This document shows positions 55,982 through 64,000 of a stretch of DNA of 64,000 nucleotides, piece after piece. This stretch comes from Pyxidicoccus trucidator. GTDB taxonomy: Bacteria; Myxococcota; Myxococcia; Myxococcales; Myxococcaceae. The notes beneath the pieces were generated by a model, which saw only the letters and a program-made list of their open reading frames with translations, did no database searches and was not told where the DNA came from. The DNA is taken from assembly GCF_010894435.1 (NCBI RefSeq), contig NZ_JAAIXZ010000010.1:268253-332252 (forward strand), in the 5' to 3' direction. The position numbers were made by a program, and so were the translations under genes. Numbering within the stretch: position 1 is the stretch's first letter; every line of letters starts with the position of its first letter.

Positions 55982-56770
55982 TCAGGTGCCCGGCAGGCGC
56001 TGGCGCACCCGCTCGATGCTCCGGGGCCGGCCCGTGGTGTCGTCGATGTCGATGACCACGCCCTGCAGGTACACCAGCTTCTCGGCCACCTCGTAGGGGG
56101 CCTTCTCTCCAAGAAAGCGCGCCACCGAGGACTCCTTCTTCATCCCGATGACGGAGTCCAGCGGGCCACACATGCCCACGTCGGTGATGAAGGCCGTGCC
56201 GCCGGGGAGGATTCGCTCATCCGCCGTCTGCACGTGCGTGTGCGTGCCCACCACCGCGGACACCTTGCCGTCCAGGTGCACGCCCATGGCGTTCTTCTCG
56301 CTGCTCGCCTCGCAGTGCATGTCCACCAGGATGCAGGGCGTCTGCTTGCGCAATTCCTCCACCAGGGGCAGCACCACCTCGAAGGGGCTGTCCTCGGTGC
56401 GCATGAAGACGCGCCCCTCCAGGTTGATGACGCCCAGGGCCCGGCCGTCGGCAAGCCGCACCAGCCCGTGCCCGCGTCCCGGCGTCCCCTTGGGGTAGTT
56501 CGCCGGACGCAGCAGCAGGTCCGGATGTTCCTTCACCCAGGGGAGGATGCCCTTCTTCGAGTAGAAATGGTTCCCGCTCGTCAGCAGCTGGATGCCGCTG
56601 GCGAGCAGGAAGGTCGCCGTCTCCGGGCTGATGCCGGCGCCGCCCTCGCTGTTCTCCGCGTTGGCGACGCACACGTCCACGCCATGCTCGGAGACCAGTC
56701 GGGGCAAGAGGGCGCGGACCGCCTGGAGTCCCGGGCGGCCCACGACATCTCCCATGAAGAGAGCCTTCAC
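55982..56770 (-). CDS. YmdB-like metallophosphoesterase
   Basis: The 262-residue protein matches the YmdB/TIGR00282 family: GDVVGRPG at the N-terminus, NAENSEGG, TSGNHFY, DMHCEASSEK and GTHTHVQTADERI hold the two-metal ligands. In Bacillus the protein is a 2',3'-cyclic nucleotide phosphodiesterase that affects biofilm and motility choice. Its ATG overlaps the cyclo-ligase stop by four bases (ATGA), so translation is coupled. Confidence 0.92.
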   Translation of the reverse strand: MKALFMGDVVGRPGLQAVRALLPRLVSEHGVDVCVANAENSEGGAGISPETATFLLASGIQLLTSGNHFYSKKGILPWVKEHPDLLLRPANYPKGTPGRGHGLVRLADGRALGVINLEGRVFMRTEDSPFEVVLPLVEELRKQTPCILVDMHCEASSEKNAMGVHLDGKVSAVVGTHTHVQTADERILPGGTAFITDVGMCGPLDSVIGMKKESSVARFLGEKAPYEVAEKLVYLQGVVIDIDDTTGRPRSIERVRQRLPGT

Positions 56771-57390
56771 GTATCCAGGAAGTCCCAGTCGCGGTACAGG
56801 CCGCGCAGCGACTCGGACTCCGTCACGATGAGGTCCATGTCCACGTCGTCAGCCGTGGTGGGCAGCACCTGGACGACCTGGTCATTGAACGCCAGGCCGA
56901 CCCTGCGACTGCGCTGGCTGGCCGCACGGAGGGTGGCATCGTAGTAGCCACCTCCACGCCCCAGCCGCTTGCCGTCCCGGGTGAAGCCCAGGCCCGGCAC
57001 CACGAAGAGGTCTATCTGGTCCACCGGGATGAGGTCCGAGGAGTTGCTTGGCTCCCGCACCCCCAGCCTTCCCGGCTCCAGCTCGCTCTCCGACTTGATG
57101 GCCCTGAATGAGAGGATGCGCCCGTGGACGTGGGACAGCGGGTAGCAGACGATTTTGTCGTCCTGCAACGCCGCGATCAAAATGTCCCGTGTGGGCACCT
57201 CGCCCCGAATTGGGGCATACAAGGCCACAGTTCTCGCCTTCTGATAATACGGAGCTGCCAGAAACCGAGACTGAACCTTGAGACCCCGCGTGTCGATGAT
57301 GTCCGGCGTCATCGCCTTGCGACGCGCCGTCAACTCCTCACGCAGGGTCTGCTTCCTCGCCGCCGCCTCTTCCACCACCGTCTCGCTCAC
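56767..57390 (-). CDS. 5-formyltetrahydrofolate cyclo-ligase
   Basis: The 207-residue enzyme converts 5-formyl-THF to 5,10-methenyl-THF with ATP. Motifs are the N-terminal RKQTLREELTARRKAM, the middle PIRGEVPTRDIL and the signature VVPGLGFTRDGKRLGRGGGYYDATL. GTG at 57390 gives the family's usual N-terminus; upstream in-frame codons belong to the possible 6S RNA region. In many proteobacteria this gene (ygfA/fau) lies just downstream of the 6S RNA gene. Confidence 0.92.
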   Translation of the reverse strand: MSETVVEEAAARKQTLREELTARRKAMTPDIIDTRGLKVQSRFLAAPYYQKARTVALYAPIRGEVPTRDILIAALQDDKIVCYPLSHVHGRILSFRAIKSESELEPGRLGVREPSNSSDLIPVDQIDLFVVPGLGFTRDGKRLGRGGGYYDATLRAASQRSRRVGLAFNDQVVQVLPTTADDVDMDLIVTESESLRGLYRDWDFLDT

Positions 57391-57454
57391 CGCCGCCACT
57401 CCGCAGAAAAAGTCCCCCGCCGCATGGCCGTGTGCCCAGCGTCCATTGAACCCT

Positions 57455-57640
57455 CTGAAAGCCAGGTGGGAACCGAAATCATGCCGCCGCAGGCTTCCCT
57501 CATCCCCCGTGAGAGGGGAGGGCTTGCACATGGCGACCGAAACGGACCCCGGAATGGACGTATCGGTTCGAATTTCTGCTGGGCATCACGCGCCCCGCAG
57601 GGGACAGCCCTTTGTAACAAAAACAAAGCTACAGTGCTAC
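57455..57640 (-). ncRNA. ssrS: Possible 6S RNA upstream of the cyclo-ligase gene
   Basis: The boundaries are approximate. On the minus strand AGCCTGCGGCGGCAT (57495-57481) is identical to the 3' conserved segment of E. coli 6S RNA as I remember it. GGGCTGTCCCCTG (57610-57598) resembles its 5' bubble strand, at a similar distance (about 100 nt). A strong hairpin (CCCTCCCC / GGGGGATGAGGG) lies between. The gene position before the cyclo-ligase is the classic one. Against it, the closing stem pairs poorly beyond GGGCT/AGCCT, and the 5' strand can also form a local hairpin. Confidence 0.35.
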
Positions 57641-57727
57641 CAAGTCCTCGAATCTATTGGGAAAACCCGTAAGAGTCTGGGGAAATGATAAGGACGGGGG
57701 ACGGCGGGGTCAAGGCTTCCTCGCGCG

Positions 57728-57757
57728 TTTACAAGGCAGCCTCGCGGCTTCTATGAT
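57728..57757 (+). promoter_or_regulatory. Housekeeping-type promoter of the TPR-kinase pair
   Basis: TTTACA (57728-57733) and TATGAT (57752-57757) each match 5 of 6 consensus bases and are spaced by 18 nt. The predicted start point (near 57764) lies downstream of the first possible start codons. Confidence 0.5.
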
Positions 57758-58763
57758 GAAAAGTACCCCTCACATGCTGCCCACGCTTTCAAACAAGGCA
57801 CTCGCGACGATTCTTTCCGTCGCCTCTGGCCTCGCGTGGGCGGGGCCGGGGCCCAACATCTCTGGCCCCTACCTGGGAGATGCCTACGGCCAGGTCGACT
57901 TCCGGATGGAAGGCGAGCGGGTGGTGGGCACCGCCGCCGGCAAGGGTGGCCCCTGCCAGTTCGAGCCCGGCACCGAGGTCATCTCGGGCGAGCTCCAGGG
58001 CAACGTCCTGGTGGGCACCGTGCTGCTGTGCCAGGTGGGCCGCCCGGAGTGCGCGGCCCGCGAGCCCCACCCGGCGCTCATCTTCGTCAACCCGCAGGAC
58101 CGGGTGCTGAGCGCGCTGATTCGCCTGCGCGAGGGCTGCACCTCCCCGGCGCTGAAGCAGAACCTCCAGCTGTTCCTCAGGGCCACGGCGCCGCAGGAGG
58201 AGGCCCGCGAGGCCGAGCCCGAGTCGGACTCCGAGCCGGAGCCGGAGTCGGAGGCGGGGGCCGAGGAGGCGCGTGCCCCGGCGGCCACGGCTCCCGCGGC
58301 GGGGGTGGCGCAGGCGCGCCAGCAGGCTCCGGAGGTGCTGACCCTGGATGAGGGCCAGCGGCAGCTCGCGGCGGGCAACCACGCGGCGGCGCAGCCCCAC
58401 TTCGAGCATGTGCTGCGCACGGACCCCCGCAACATCTCCGCGGTGGTGGGGCTCGCGGCCTGCCAGCTGGGGCGGGGGGACGCGGACGGGGCGCTGAAGA
58501 CGCTGGAGCCCGCCGCGAAGACGTCGAGCCGGCCGGACCTGCACCTGTGGCTGGCCCACGCGTACTCCATGGACAAGAACCGCTTCCGGGCCCGGGAGGT
58601 GCTGCGCAAGCTCATGGACCTGGGCTGGACGCCCGGGAATCGGCCCGCGGAGGCCATTCCCGAGACTGCGCTGAAAGCCGACATCGAAGCGGTGATGCAG
58701 CAGCGGTCCCGGAAGCGGACCCCCGGCCGCGAGGCGATAGGATCCGGAAGCACGAGCCCGTGA
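57753..58763 (+). CDS. Exported TPR protein encoded with a Ser/Thr kinase
   Basis: The 336-residue protein has a signal peptide (cleavage after LAWA), a beta-rich domain of about 110 residues (QVDFRMEGERVVGTAAGKGGP), an acidic Glu/Ser/Pro linker (about 145-190) and C-terminal TPR units (LAAGNHAAAQPHFEHVL, DADGALKTLEPAA, HAYSMDKNRFRAREVLRKLM). ATG 57753 and 57756 overlap the candidate -10 box; if that promoter is used, translation starts at ATG 57774, which also gives a cleaner signal peptide. Its stop overlaps the kinase GTG (GTGA). Confidence 0.75.
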   Translation: MMKSTPHMLPTLSNKALATILSVASGLAWAGPGPNISGPYLGDAYGQVDFRMEGERVVGTAAGKGGPCQFEPGTEVISGELQGNVLVGTVLLCQVGRPECAAREPHPALIFVNPQDRVLSALIRLREGCTSPALKQNLQLFLRATAPQEEAREAEPESDSEPEPESEAGAEEARAPAATAPAAGVAQARQQAPEVLTLDEGQRQLAAGNHAAAQPHFEHVLRTDPRNISAVVGLAACQLGRGDADGALKTLEPAAKTSSRPDLHLWLAHAYSMDKNRFRAREVLRKLMDLGWTPGNRPAEAIPETALKADIEAVMQQRSRKRTPGREAIGSGSTSP

Positions 58764-59767
58764 GCCAGCCGCCTTCCCCAGGGAAGACCACCCGGGTCTT
58801 CGGCAACTACGAAATCCTCTCCGTGCTCGGCAAGGGCGGCATGGCGGAGGTGTACCGTGCCCGCGTGCTGTCCGGCCCGCGCGAGGGGTGGACGGTGGCG
58901 CTCAAGCGCTTGCAGCCGGCGCTGACGAGAGACCCGGAGTCGGTGACGCTCTTCGCCCGCGAGGCGCAGCTGTCCAAGCAGCTGCACCACCCCAACATCG
59001 TCACGGTGCTGGATGCCGGCGAGCTGGAGGGCATCTACTTCCTCGTCATGGAGCTGGTGGACGGGAGAGACCTGGGCCAGATCCTCCGGCGGTGCAAGGT
59101 GCGCGGCATCCCCCTGCCGCTGGACTTCGCGGTGTACCTGGGCAAGGTGCTGCTGGAGGCGCTCGCGTACGCGCACACCGCCACCGGCCCGCAGGGGGAC
59201 GCGCTGGGCATCGTCCACTGTGACGTGTCCCCGTCCAACCTCTTCATCTCCCGCGTGGGCGAAATCAAGCTGGGCGACTTCGGCGTGTCGCGCGTGCTGG
59301 TGGACGGCAAGCTCCAGGGCGGCGAGGTGCTGGGCAAGCCGTACTACCTGTCCCCGGAGTCGCTGCTCGGCGAGGTGAACCCCGCCGCGGACCTGTGGGC
59401 GGCCACGGTGGTGCTCTACGAGCTGCTCACCCTGGAGCGCCCCTTCCTCGGAGGCTCGCCCGACGAGGTCTTCGCCGCCATCTGGTCCCGGGAGTACCGG
59501 CCGCTGCGCGAGCTGCGCCCGGACGTGCCCGAGGCCCTGGCGGCGGTGCTTGACCGAGCCTTCTCCGCCCGGCCCGAGGAGCGCTTCCCCTCGGCCGAGG
59601 AGTACGCCCAGGCCCTCACTCCACACTATGACGAGCGCGTGGGCACGCCCCTGGCCATCGCCGCCGTGGTGCGCGGCCTCTTCGGCGCCAGCGACGACGC
59701 GCCCGCGCCCCCGTCCCCGGGTGGCGCGGCCCCCACGTCGGGCACTCCCGGCTCGCGGGCGGGGTAG
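58760..59767 (+). CDS. Pkn-type serine/threonine protein kinase
   Basis: The 335-residue cytosolic kinase has the Gly-rich loop GKGGMAEVYRA, the ATP Lys (WTVALKRL), a catalytic loop IVHCDVSPSNLF and GDFGVSR with an activation segment ending YLSPE. The loop reads HCD instead of HRD. The missing Arg usually means the kinase does not need activation-loop phosphorylation. The C-terminus is a Pro/Gly tail without a membrane helix, unlike many Pkn proteins. Translation is coupled to the exported TPR gene. Confidence 0.9.
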   Translation: MSQPPSPGKTTRVFGNYEILSVLGKGGMAEVYRARVLSGPREGWTVALKRLQPALTRDPESVTLFAREAQLSKQLHHPNIVTVLDAGELEGIYFLVMELVDGRDLGQILRRCKVRGIPLPLDFAVYLGKVLLEALAYAHTATGPQGDALGIVHCDVSPSNLFISRVGEIKLGDFGVSRVLVDGKLQGGEVLGKPYYLSPESLLGEVNPAADLWAATVVLYELLTLERPFLGGSPDEVFAAIWSREYRPLRELRPDVPEALAAVLDRAFSARPEERFPSAEEYAQALTPHYDERVGTPLAIAAVVRGLFGASDDAPAPPSPGGAAPTSGTPGSRAG

Positions 59768-59916
59768 GGCGCGCCTTCCAGGCCCCGAGGGCGCGAATCG
59801 GAGAGGGGGAGGCAACTCCAGGCGACACAGGCCGATAATGGAATACAGGGTCTCCTTCCGCGGCGAAGCCGTGGGGGCGGACCCATCCAGCCTGTCTCCG
59901 CCCTCGGGAGAGTCAC

Positions 59917-61386
59917 ATGTCCACCATTGGTCGCGCCGGTTCCAGCCTCTCCACGTCGTCGCAGGTCCGGCAGGTGGAGCCCAGGGTCGCCCCGAAGCCC
60001 GCGGCGCAGGCCCCGGTGAAGACGCAGCCCGCGGTCAACACCGTGAAGGCGGCCGTCGCCGAGCGCCTCCGCGACGGGTTCGACGCCGCGCCTCGCGGAG
60101 TGGCGGCCCAGCGCCAGAAGCTGCTGGGGGAGATTGGCGACCATTCGCATTCCCATACCCCCGGCACCGAGGCCACCGCGCAGAAGGCCCCTGGCCCGAA
60201 GACGCCTGGCAGCACGGGCCCCACCGTCGCCGCGGACCCCTCCGGGCAAACCGTGGTGGAGCTGGGCAGCGGCAACAACACCGCCACCGTGTCCCAGACG
60301 AAGGACGGCGGGCTGACCATCACCTCCGGCACCGACACCGTGACGCTCACGGCGGAGCAGGCCCGGAACGCGGTCATCCGCGGCGGGGCCGGCAACGACT
60401 CCATCACCGTGGACTCGAGCGTCACGCAGGGCGTGAACATCGACGGTGGCGAGGGCAATGACACCCTCATCGGCGGCAGCGGCAACGACGCGCTCGAGGG
60501 TGGCGCCGGTGACGACTACATCGAGGCGCGCGGCGGCGACGACGCCGTGAGCGGCGGCGACGGCCGGGACGTCATGTATGGCCTCGACGGCAAGGACAGC
60601 CTGAGCGGTGGCGCCGGGCGTGACTACATCGATGCCGGCGCGGGCGACGACTCCGTGAGCGGCGGCGAGGGTGACGACCAGGTGATTGGCGGGCGGGGCG
60701 ACGACGCGCTGTCCGGCGGCGAGGGCAACGACGCGGTGGCGGGCGGCCTGGGCACGGACACCGTCAATGGCGGCGAGGGCAGCGACAAGCTCTACGTCCA
60801 GGACGACGACACCGTCTCCGTCGGGGAAGGGGACACGCGGGAGAACGTCGACATGACGGACTCGGACTCGCTGGGCAGCTCCGTCTCCGTCACCGGCGAT
60901 GCGGACTTCAACGCGCGGGTGCAGTCGGACCTGGACGCGATGCGCTCGCTCCCGTCCGGGCAGGACCTGCTGCGCCGGCTGGACGACAGCGGCAAGAAGA
61001 CCACCATCCAGGCGACGACTGGTGGGAACAGCGCCACCGGGACGAACTTCAACGACGGCTACATGACGGCGGATGGCACGGCGGGCAAGGGCACCGACTC
61101 GCAGGTGAACTACAACACCACGCGCATCTCGCTGGGCGGCGAGGAGTGGATGAACCGCCCGCCCGTCGTCGGCCTCTTCCACGAGCTGGTGCATGCCTCC
61201 GACTTCGTGAACGGCGAGCTGGCCCCGGGCACGTCCGAGGGCGGCACCCGCAACCTGGAGCACTCCGCCGTGGGCCTGCCGTACGACCACGACAACGACC
61301 CGAGCACGCCCAAGATCAAGCAGGAGCGGACCGCGGAGAACGACCTGCGCGACGACCTGAACCTGCCCACCCGTCCCCGCTACTAG
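59917..61386 (+). CDS. RTX-repeat protein with M91/NleD-like metalloprotease domain
   Basis: The 489-residue protein has a disordered N-terminus without a Sec signal, a beta-solenoid of about ten GGxGxDxxx-type calcium repeats (about 155-290: GGEGNDTLIGGSGNDALEGG and so on) and a C-terminal domain with His422-Glu-Leu-Val-His426 in PVVGLFHELVHASDFVNGEL, followed by EGGTRNLEHSAVGLPYD. The last part fits the M91 family of type III effector proteases (NleD), which cut host kinases. RTX repeats imply type I or similar export, but no secretion genes are near. It is likely a secreted effector or predation factor. Confidence 0.8.
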   Translation: MSTIGRAGSSLSTSSQVRQVEPRVAPKPAAQAPVKTQPAVNTVKAAVAERLRDGFDAAPRGVAAQRQKLLGEIGDHSHSHTPGTEATAQKAPGPKTPGSTGPTVAADPSGQTVVELGSGNNTATVSQTKDGGLTITSGTDTVTLTAEQARNAVIRGGAGNDSITVDSSVTQGVNIDGGEGNDTLIGGSGNDALEGGAGDDYIEARGGDDAVSGGDGRDVMYGLDGKDSLSGGAGRDYIDAGAGDDSVSGGEGDDQVIGGRGDDALSGGEGNDAVAGGLGTDTVNGGEGSDKLYVQDDDTVSVGEGDTRENVDMTDSDSLGSSVSVTGDADFNARVQSDLDAMRSLPSGQDLLRRLDDSGKKTTIQATTGGNSATGTNFNDGYMTADGTAGKGTDSQVNYNTTRISLGGEEWMNRPPVVGLFHELVHASDFVNGELAPGTSEGGTRNLEHSAVGLPYDHDNDPSTPKIKQERTAENDLRDDLNLPTRPRY

Positions 61387-61389
61387 GCC

Positions 61390-62046
61390 GTGCGACGGAG
61401 TTGCCCGCGGGAAGGTGCCTGGAGGGTAGGATGGTGCGTGGGCCTCGCGCTGCTCCTCGGCTGTATGGGGAGCGCGGCCGGGCCCACGAACACGGGGAGG
61501 TCGCGCGTGGCTGAAGGGGACGTGGAGCTGAAGGTGAAGCCGGTGGAGCGCGACGGGGAGACCCTCGTGCTCACCTATGAGGTACACAACCGCCGCGCCC
61601 AGGCCCTGTGGCTGCTCGACGGCCTCTTCGACACGGCGCCCTCCGGGCACGTCACGCTGGCGCCGGACAAGGCCTACGTGGACGTCGACGGCAGCCGCGT
61701 CGTCGTCTCCCGGATGCTCCTCGCCGTCCCGGACGACGTGCTGGTCGAGTCCCCCGAGGTCCCCGCCGCCACCCGCGTGGAGGCAGGGAAGACGGTGAGC
61801 CGGCGCGTGGTGCTGGCGCTCCCGGTGCGTGAGGCGCTGCCCTATGCCTCGCGTCCCGGAGAGACGTTGCCGCTCGACGCCGTGCGCGAGCTGCGCCTGC
61901 GCGTGGGCTACCTGGTGGACTCGCCGGAGCTGACGCTGCACGAGACCACGGATACCGAAGGCGTCGCGTACCGGTACCCGAGCTACGGTAGGGCCGTGCA
62001 GGGCCAGCAGGTCCTCGAGAGCGGCCCGCTGACCCTTCCGAAGTAG
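61390..62046 (+). CDS. Lipoprotein of unknown function
   Basis: The 218-residue frame from GTG 61390 gives a basic n-region, a hydrophobic core and a lipobox (LALLLGC). GTG 61438 has the better ribosome site (GGAGGGTAGG) but leaves a very short signal. The mature part is beta-rich (LVLTYEVHNRRAQALWLLDGLF, VVVSRMLLAVP, VRELRLRVGYLVD) like a DUF-type immunoglobulin fold. It begins 3 nt after the RTX gene stop, so the two are probably cotranscribed. Confidence 0.7.
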   Translation: MRRSCPREGAWRVGWCVGLALLLGCMGSAAGPTNTGRSRVAEGDVELKVKPVERDGETLVLTYEVHNRRAQALWLLDGLFDTAPSGHVTLAPDKAYVDVDGSRVVVSRMLLAVPDDVLVESPEVPAATRVEAGKTVSRRVVLALPVREALPYASRPGETLPLDAVRELRLRVGYLVDSPELTLHETTDTEGVAYRYPSYGRAVQGQQVLESGPLTLPK

Positions 62047-62194
62047 CCGGCGCTGGCACCGGCCACCGTCCCCACCTGGCGTGGGGACGGTGGACCGTGC
62101 GCCCGCCTGCTCACGGAGGGAGGAGCCCCTGCGCCCGGGCGTGAGGATGTCGACATTTCCTCCCGCGCGTGAGGTCGCGCAGGGGAGGAGAGCG

Positions 62195-62371
62195 ATGGCC
62201 ACCGAGCCCAAGCAACCGAAGCCCGAACAGGACGAGCCCGAGCGCAAGACGCGGGAGGAGGCGCCCCGGCGGTTCTCCAAGGCCGACGAGGCCCGGGAGG
62301 ATGGGATGCCCGGCTACGGCCAGCCCGACGAGTCGGTGCGCGAGCAGTCCCTCCCCGAGCAGAAGTGGTAG
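62195..62371 (+). CDS. Small charged, disordered protein
   Basis: The 58-residue protein has a strong ribosome site (GGGGAGGAG) before ATG 62195. It is made almost entirely of Glu, Lys, Arg, Pro, Asp and Gln with no hydrophobic core. No family is recognised. The next 260 nt (62372-62632) contain no gene that I can support. Confidence 0.55.
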   Translation: MATEPKQPKPEQDEPERKTREEAPRRFSKADEAREDGMPGYGQPDESVREQSLPEQKW

Positions 62372-62632
62372 GCCCGCGAGTGTCGCCTGGTTGAAAGACG
62401 AGGCCGGAACGTGGCGATGGGCGAGCACGCGTCCGGGCCGCCGGACCGCGTGTTGTGCACCATGCAATCAGCGGCACTTCGGGCGCTGAGCCGGCGCGCG
62501 ACATCTGGCCCTCCGTGCTCGCAGTTGTTACTTCCGGAACCATGGGCCCCGGTACGGGGCGCCCCTCTCCTCGCACCCTCTGCTTGAGCGGTAGAGCCCT
62601 GCGCGCCGCACCCTTCGCTCGATGGACACCAG

Positions 62633-64000
62633 ATGGAAAGCAGCCGGATGGGGCCGCTCTTCGAGAGTGGCATTCCCAGCTTCGACACGCTCCTGGGTGG
62701 CGGCATCCCGCGGCGTCAGTCCGTCATCGTGACGGGGGACCCGGGCTGCGGGAAGACCCTCCTGTGCAGCCAGGTGGCCTTCCTCGCCGCGGCGCGGGGG
62801 CTGCCGGTGGTGCTCGCCACCGTCACCTCCGAGCCCCATGACAAGCTCGTCACCGAGCTGTCCGGGTTCTCCTTCTTCCAGCGCGAGCTGCTCGACGAGA
62901 AGCTCTTCGTGATGAGCGCGTACTCCACCCTGAAGCAGGGGGCACGGGAGACGCGCGACCTGCTCGTCCAGACGGTGCGGAAGCGGGGCGCGAAGCTGCT
63001 CTTCATCGACGGGCTGCGCGCCATCCGTGACTTGTGGCAGGACGAGGCGAAGCTGCGCGAGTTCCTCTACGAGCTGGGCATCGGTCTGGCGGCGGCGGAC
63101 TGCGTGGGACTCTTCACCACGGAGTACCCCCTGGAGAAGCTGCTCGCGCTCCCGGAGGCCACCACCGTGGACGGCGTCGTCTCGCTGTCCGTCAACAAGC
63201 GGGCCGCACGTCGCCTGCGCCGCGTGGAGGTGGTGAAGCTTCGGGGCCGCCCGCACCTCACCGGCGAGCACCAGATGCAGATCGGCACGGACGGGGTGCG
63301 GTTCATCCCCCGGCTGGAGTCGCAGGAGCCTGGCGGGGAGGACGTGGCGCCTCCCGAAGGCCGCGCCGGCTTCGGCCTGCCGGAGCTGGACGTGCTGATG
63401 GAGGGCGGGCTGCCGCTGCACAGCACCACCATGCTCGCGGGGAGCATGGGCATCGGCAAGACGCTGCTCGCCGCGCACTTCGCTGTGGAGGGGGCTCGGC
63501 ACGCGGAGCCCTCCCTCTTCGTTTCCTATTTCGACTCCCCGGCCGCCCTCAACGCCCGGGCGCGGCGCATCGGGCTGGACGTGGAGCGCCACGTGCGCGC
63601 CGGCCTGCTCACCTACCTGCACGTGCGCCCCGTCGAGGCCGAGGCCGACTTCGTCGTGGACAAGGTGCTCATGGAGCTCCAGCGCCTGGGTGCGAAGCGG
63701 CTGGTCATCGACGGCCTCACCGGCCTGGAGCTGTCCATCGAGGACCCGGAGCGGCGGCGCAACTTCCTCGCCGCGCTCGCCCTGCGCTTGCGGCAGGCGG
63801 GGGTGACCGCGCTCTTCACGCGCGAGGTACCGAAAATCGCCGGGACGGAGCTGGACTTCAGCGACGCGCCCATTGCCATCCTCGGAGAGAACCTGCTGCT
63901 GCTGCGCTATGTGGAACTGCGCGGTCGCATCCACCGCATCCTGTCCGTGCTGAAGATGCGCGACAGCAAGTACGACAACCAGCTGCGTGAGTTCGAGATT
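62633..64000 (+). CDS. KaiC-like double-RecA ATPase, 3' end outside the window
   Basis: The frame from ATG 62633 stays open to the right edge (456 codons). It has two tandem RecA/RadA-like domains, each with a Walker A: GDPGCGKT (35-42) and GSMGIGKT (about 270-277). Each has a hydrophobic Walker B strand (KLLFIDGLRAI, RLVIDGLTGLEL). This is the KaiC/RAD55 superfamily layout. KaiA and KaiB are not visible, so a clock function cannot be claimed; in myxobacteria such proteins are usually linked to signalling. ATG 62648 is an alternative start. Confidence 0.85.
   Translation, partial: MESSRMGPLFESGIPSFDTLLGGGIPRRQSVIVTGDPGCGKTLLCSQVAFLAAARGLPVVLATVTSEPHDKLVTELSGFSFFQRELLDEKLFVMSAYSTLKQGARETRDLLVQTVRKRGAKLLFIDGLRAIRDLWQDEAKLREFLYELGIGLAAADCVGLFTTEYPLEKLLALPEATTVDGVVSLSVNKRAARRLRRVEVVKLRGRPHLTGEHQMQIGTDGVRFIPRLESQEPGGEDVAPPEGRAGFGLPELDVLMEGGLPLHSTTMLAGSMGIGKTLLAAHFAVEGARHAEPSLFVSYFDSPAALNARARRIGLDVERHVRAGLLTYLHVRPVEAEADFVVDKVLMELQRLGAKRLVIDGLTGLELSIEDPERRRNFLAALALRLRQAGVTALFTREVPKIAGTELDFSDAPIAILGENLLLLRYVELRGRIHRILSVLKMRDSKYDNQLREFEI

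Noticed and set aside
57584..57614. Hairpin GGGC...GCCC with TTTGT, resembling a plus-strand terminator
   Set aside because: No plus-strand gene ends before it; it more likely belongs to the minus-strand RNA region upstream of the cyclo-ligase gene.
62372..62632. Short frames between the small charged protein and the KaiC-like gene
   Set aside because: None has a ribosome site plus protein-like composition; treated as intergenic.

Overview
The window is GC-rich bacterial chromosome from what looks like a myxobacterium (Myxococcota, probably Myxococcaceae). The evidence is strong third-position G/C bias, a sigma-32-like sigma factor, a Pkn-type Ser/Thr kinase, many TPR proteins and lipoproteins, a sigma-54-type promoter and a KaiC-like ATPase. 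This is an inference from gene style, since no rRNA or other species marker is present. No CRISPR array, rRNA or intact tRNA gene was seen. Both edges cut genes: a TPR protein on the left and a KaiC-like ATPase on the right.

Layout. 1-2.7 kb: TPR protein, MerC-like membrane protein, isochorismatase-fold hydrolase. 2.7-9.7 kb (minus strand): a lipoprotein, then a compact metal-uptake operon with a small exported Cys/His protein, an outer-membrane barrel, a ZnuA-like binding protein, a lipoprotein with a CHGGHCH motif, the ATPase and the permease. 9.8-12.3 kb: Rieske ferredoxin, GTP cyclohydrolase I and an FAD-linked oxidase. 12.5-20 kb: sigma factor, lipid genes (acyl-CoA synthetase, SCP2 protein, class III CoA-transferase), TatA and a histidine-kinase-like/receiver pair. 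21-27.5 kb: a MarR-type regulator with an RND pump operon, then an acyl-CoA dehydrogenase. The pump promoter carries a long inverted repeat. The SCP2 and dehydrogenase genes share a nearly identical 16-bp palindrome.

27.5-40.1 kb is an accessory island. Fragments of IS91-like (HUH-type) transposase and three copies of one element terminus alternate with cargo: a DUF1016-type nuclease, two genes damaged next to element or cargo junctions, a two-gene unit (cytoplasmic protein plus multi-pass membrane protein) that resembles phage RexAB in layout, a KilAC-domain remnant, a decapitated exported protein, a 14-repeat RCC1 lipoprotein, a tRNA-like fragment and a lipoprotein pseudogene. The RexAB-like pair is the best candidate for an undescribed defence system.

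40.2-64 kb returns to a chromosomal background rich in secreted or effector-like proteins: an M35 metalloprotease under a likely sigma-54 promoter, a deaminase-fold protein, an NHL protein, RlmE, a giant thioester-containing alpha-2-macroglobulin, a Cys-rich lipoprotein, an EndoU-like exported nuclease and an RTX-repeat protein with an M91/NleD-like metalloprotease domain. Housekeeping genes (tyrS, a YmdB-like phosphodiesterase, 5-formyl-THF cyclo-ligase with a possible 6S RNA upstream) and a TPR-kinase pair complete the region.
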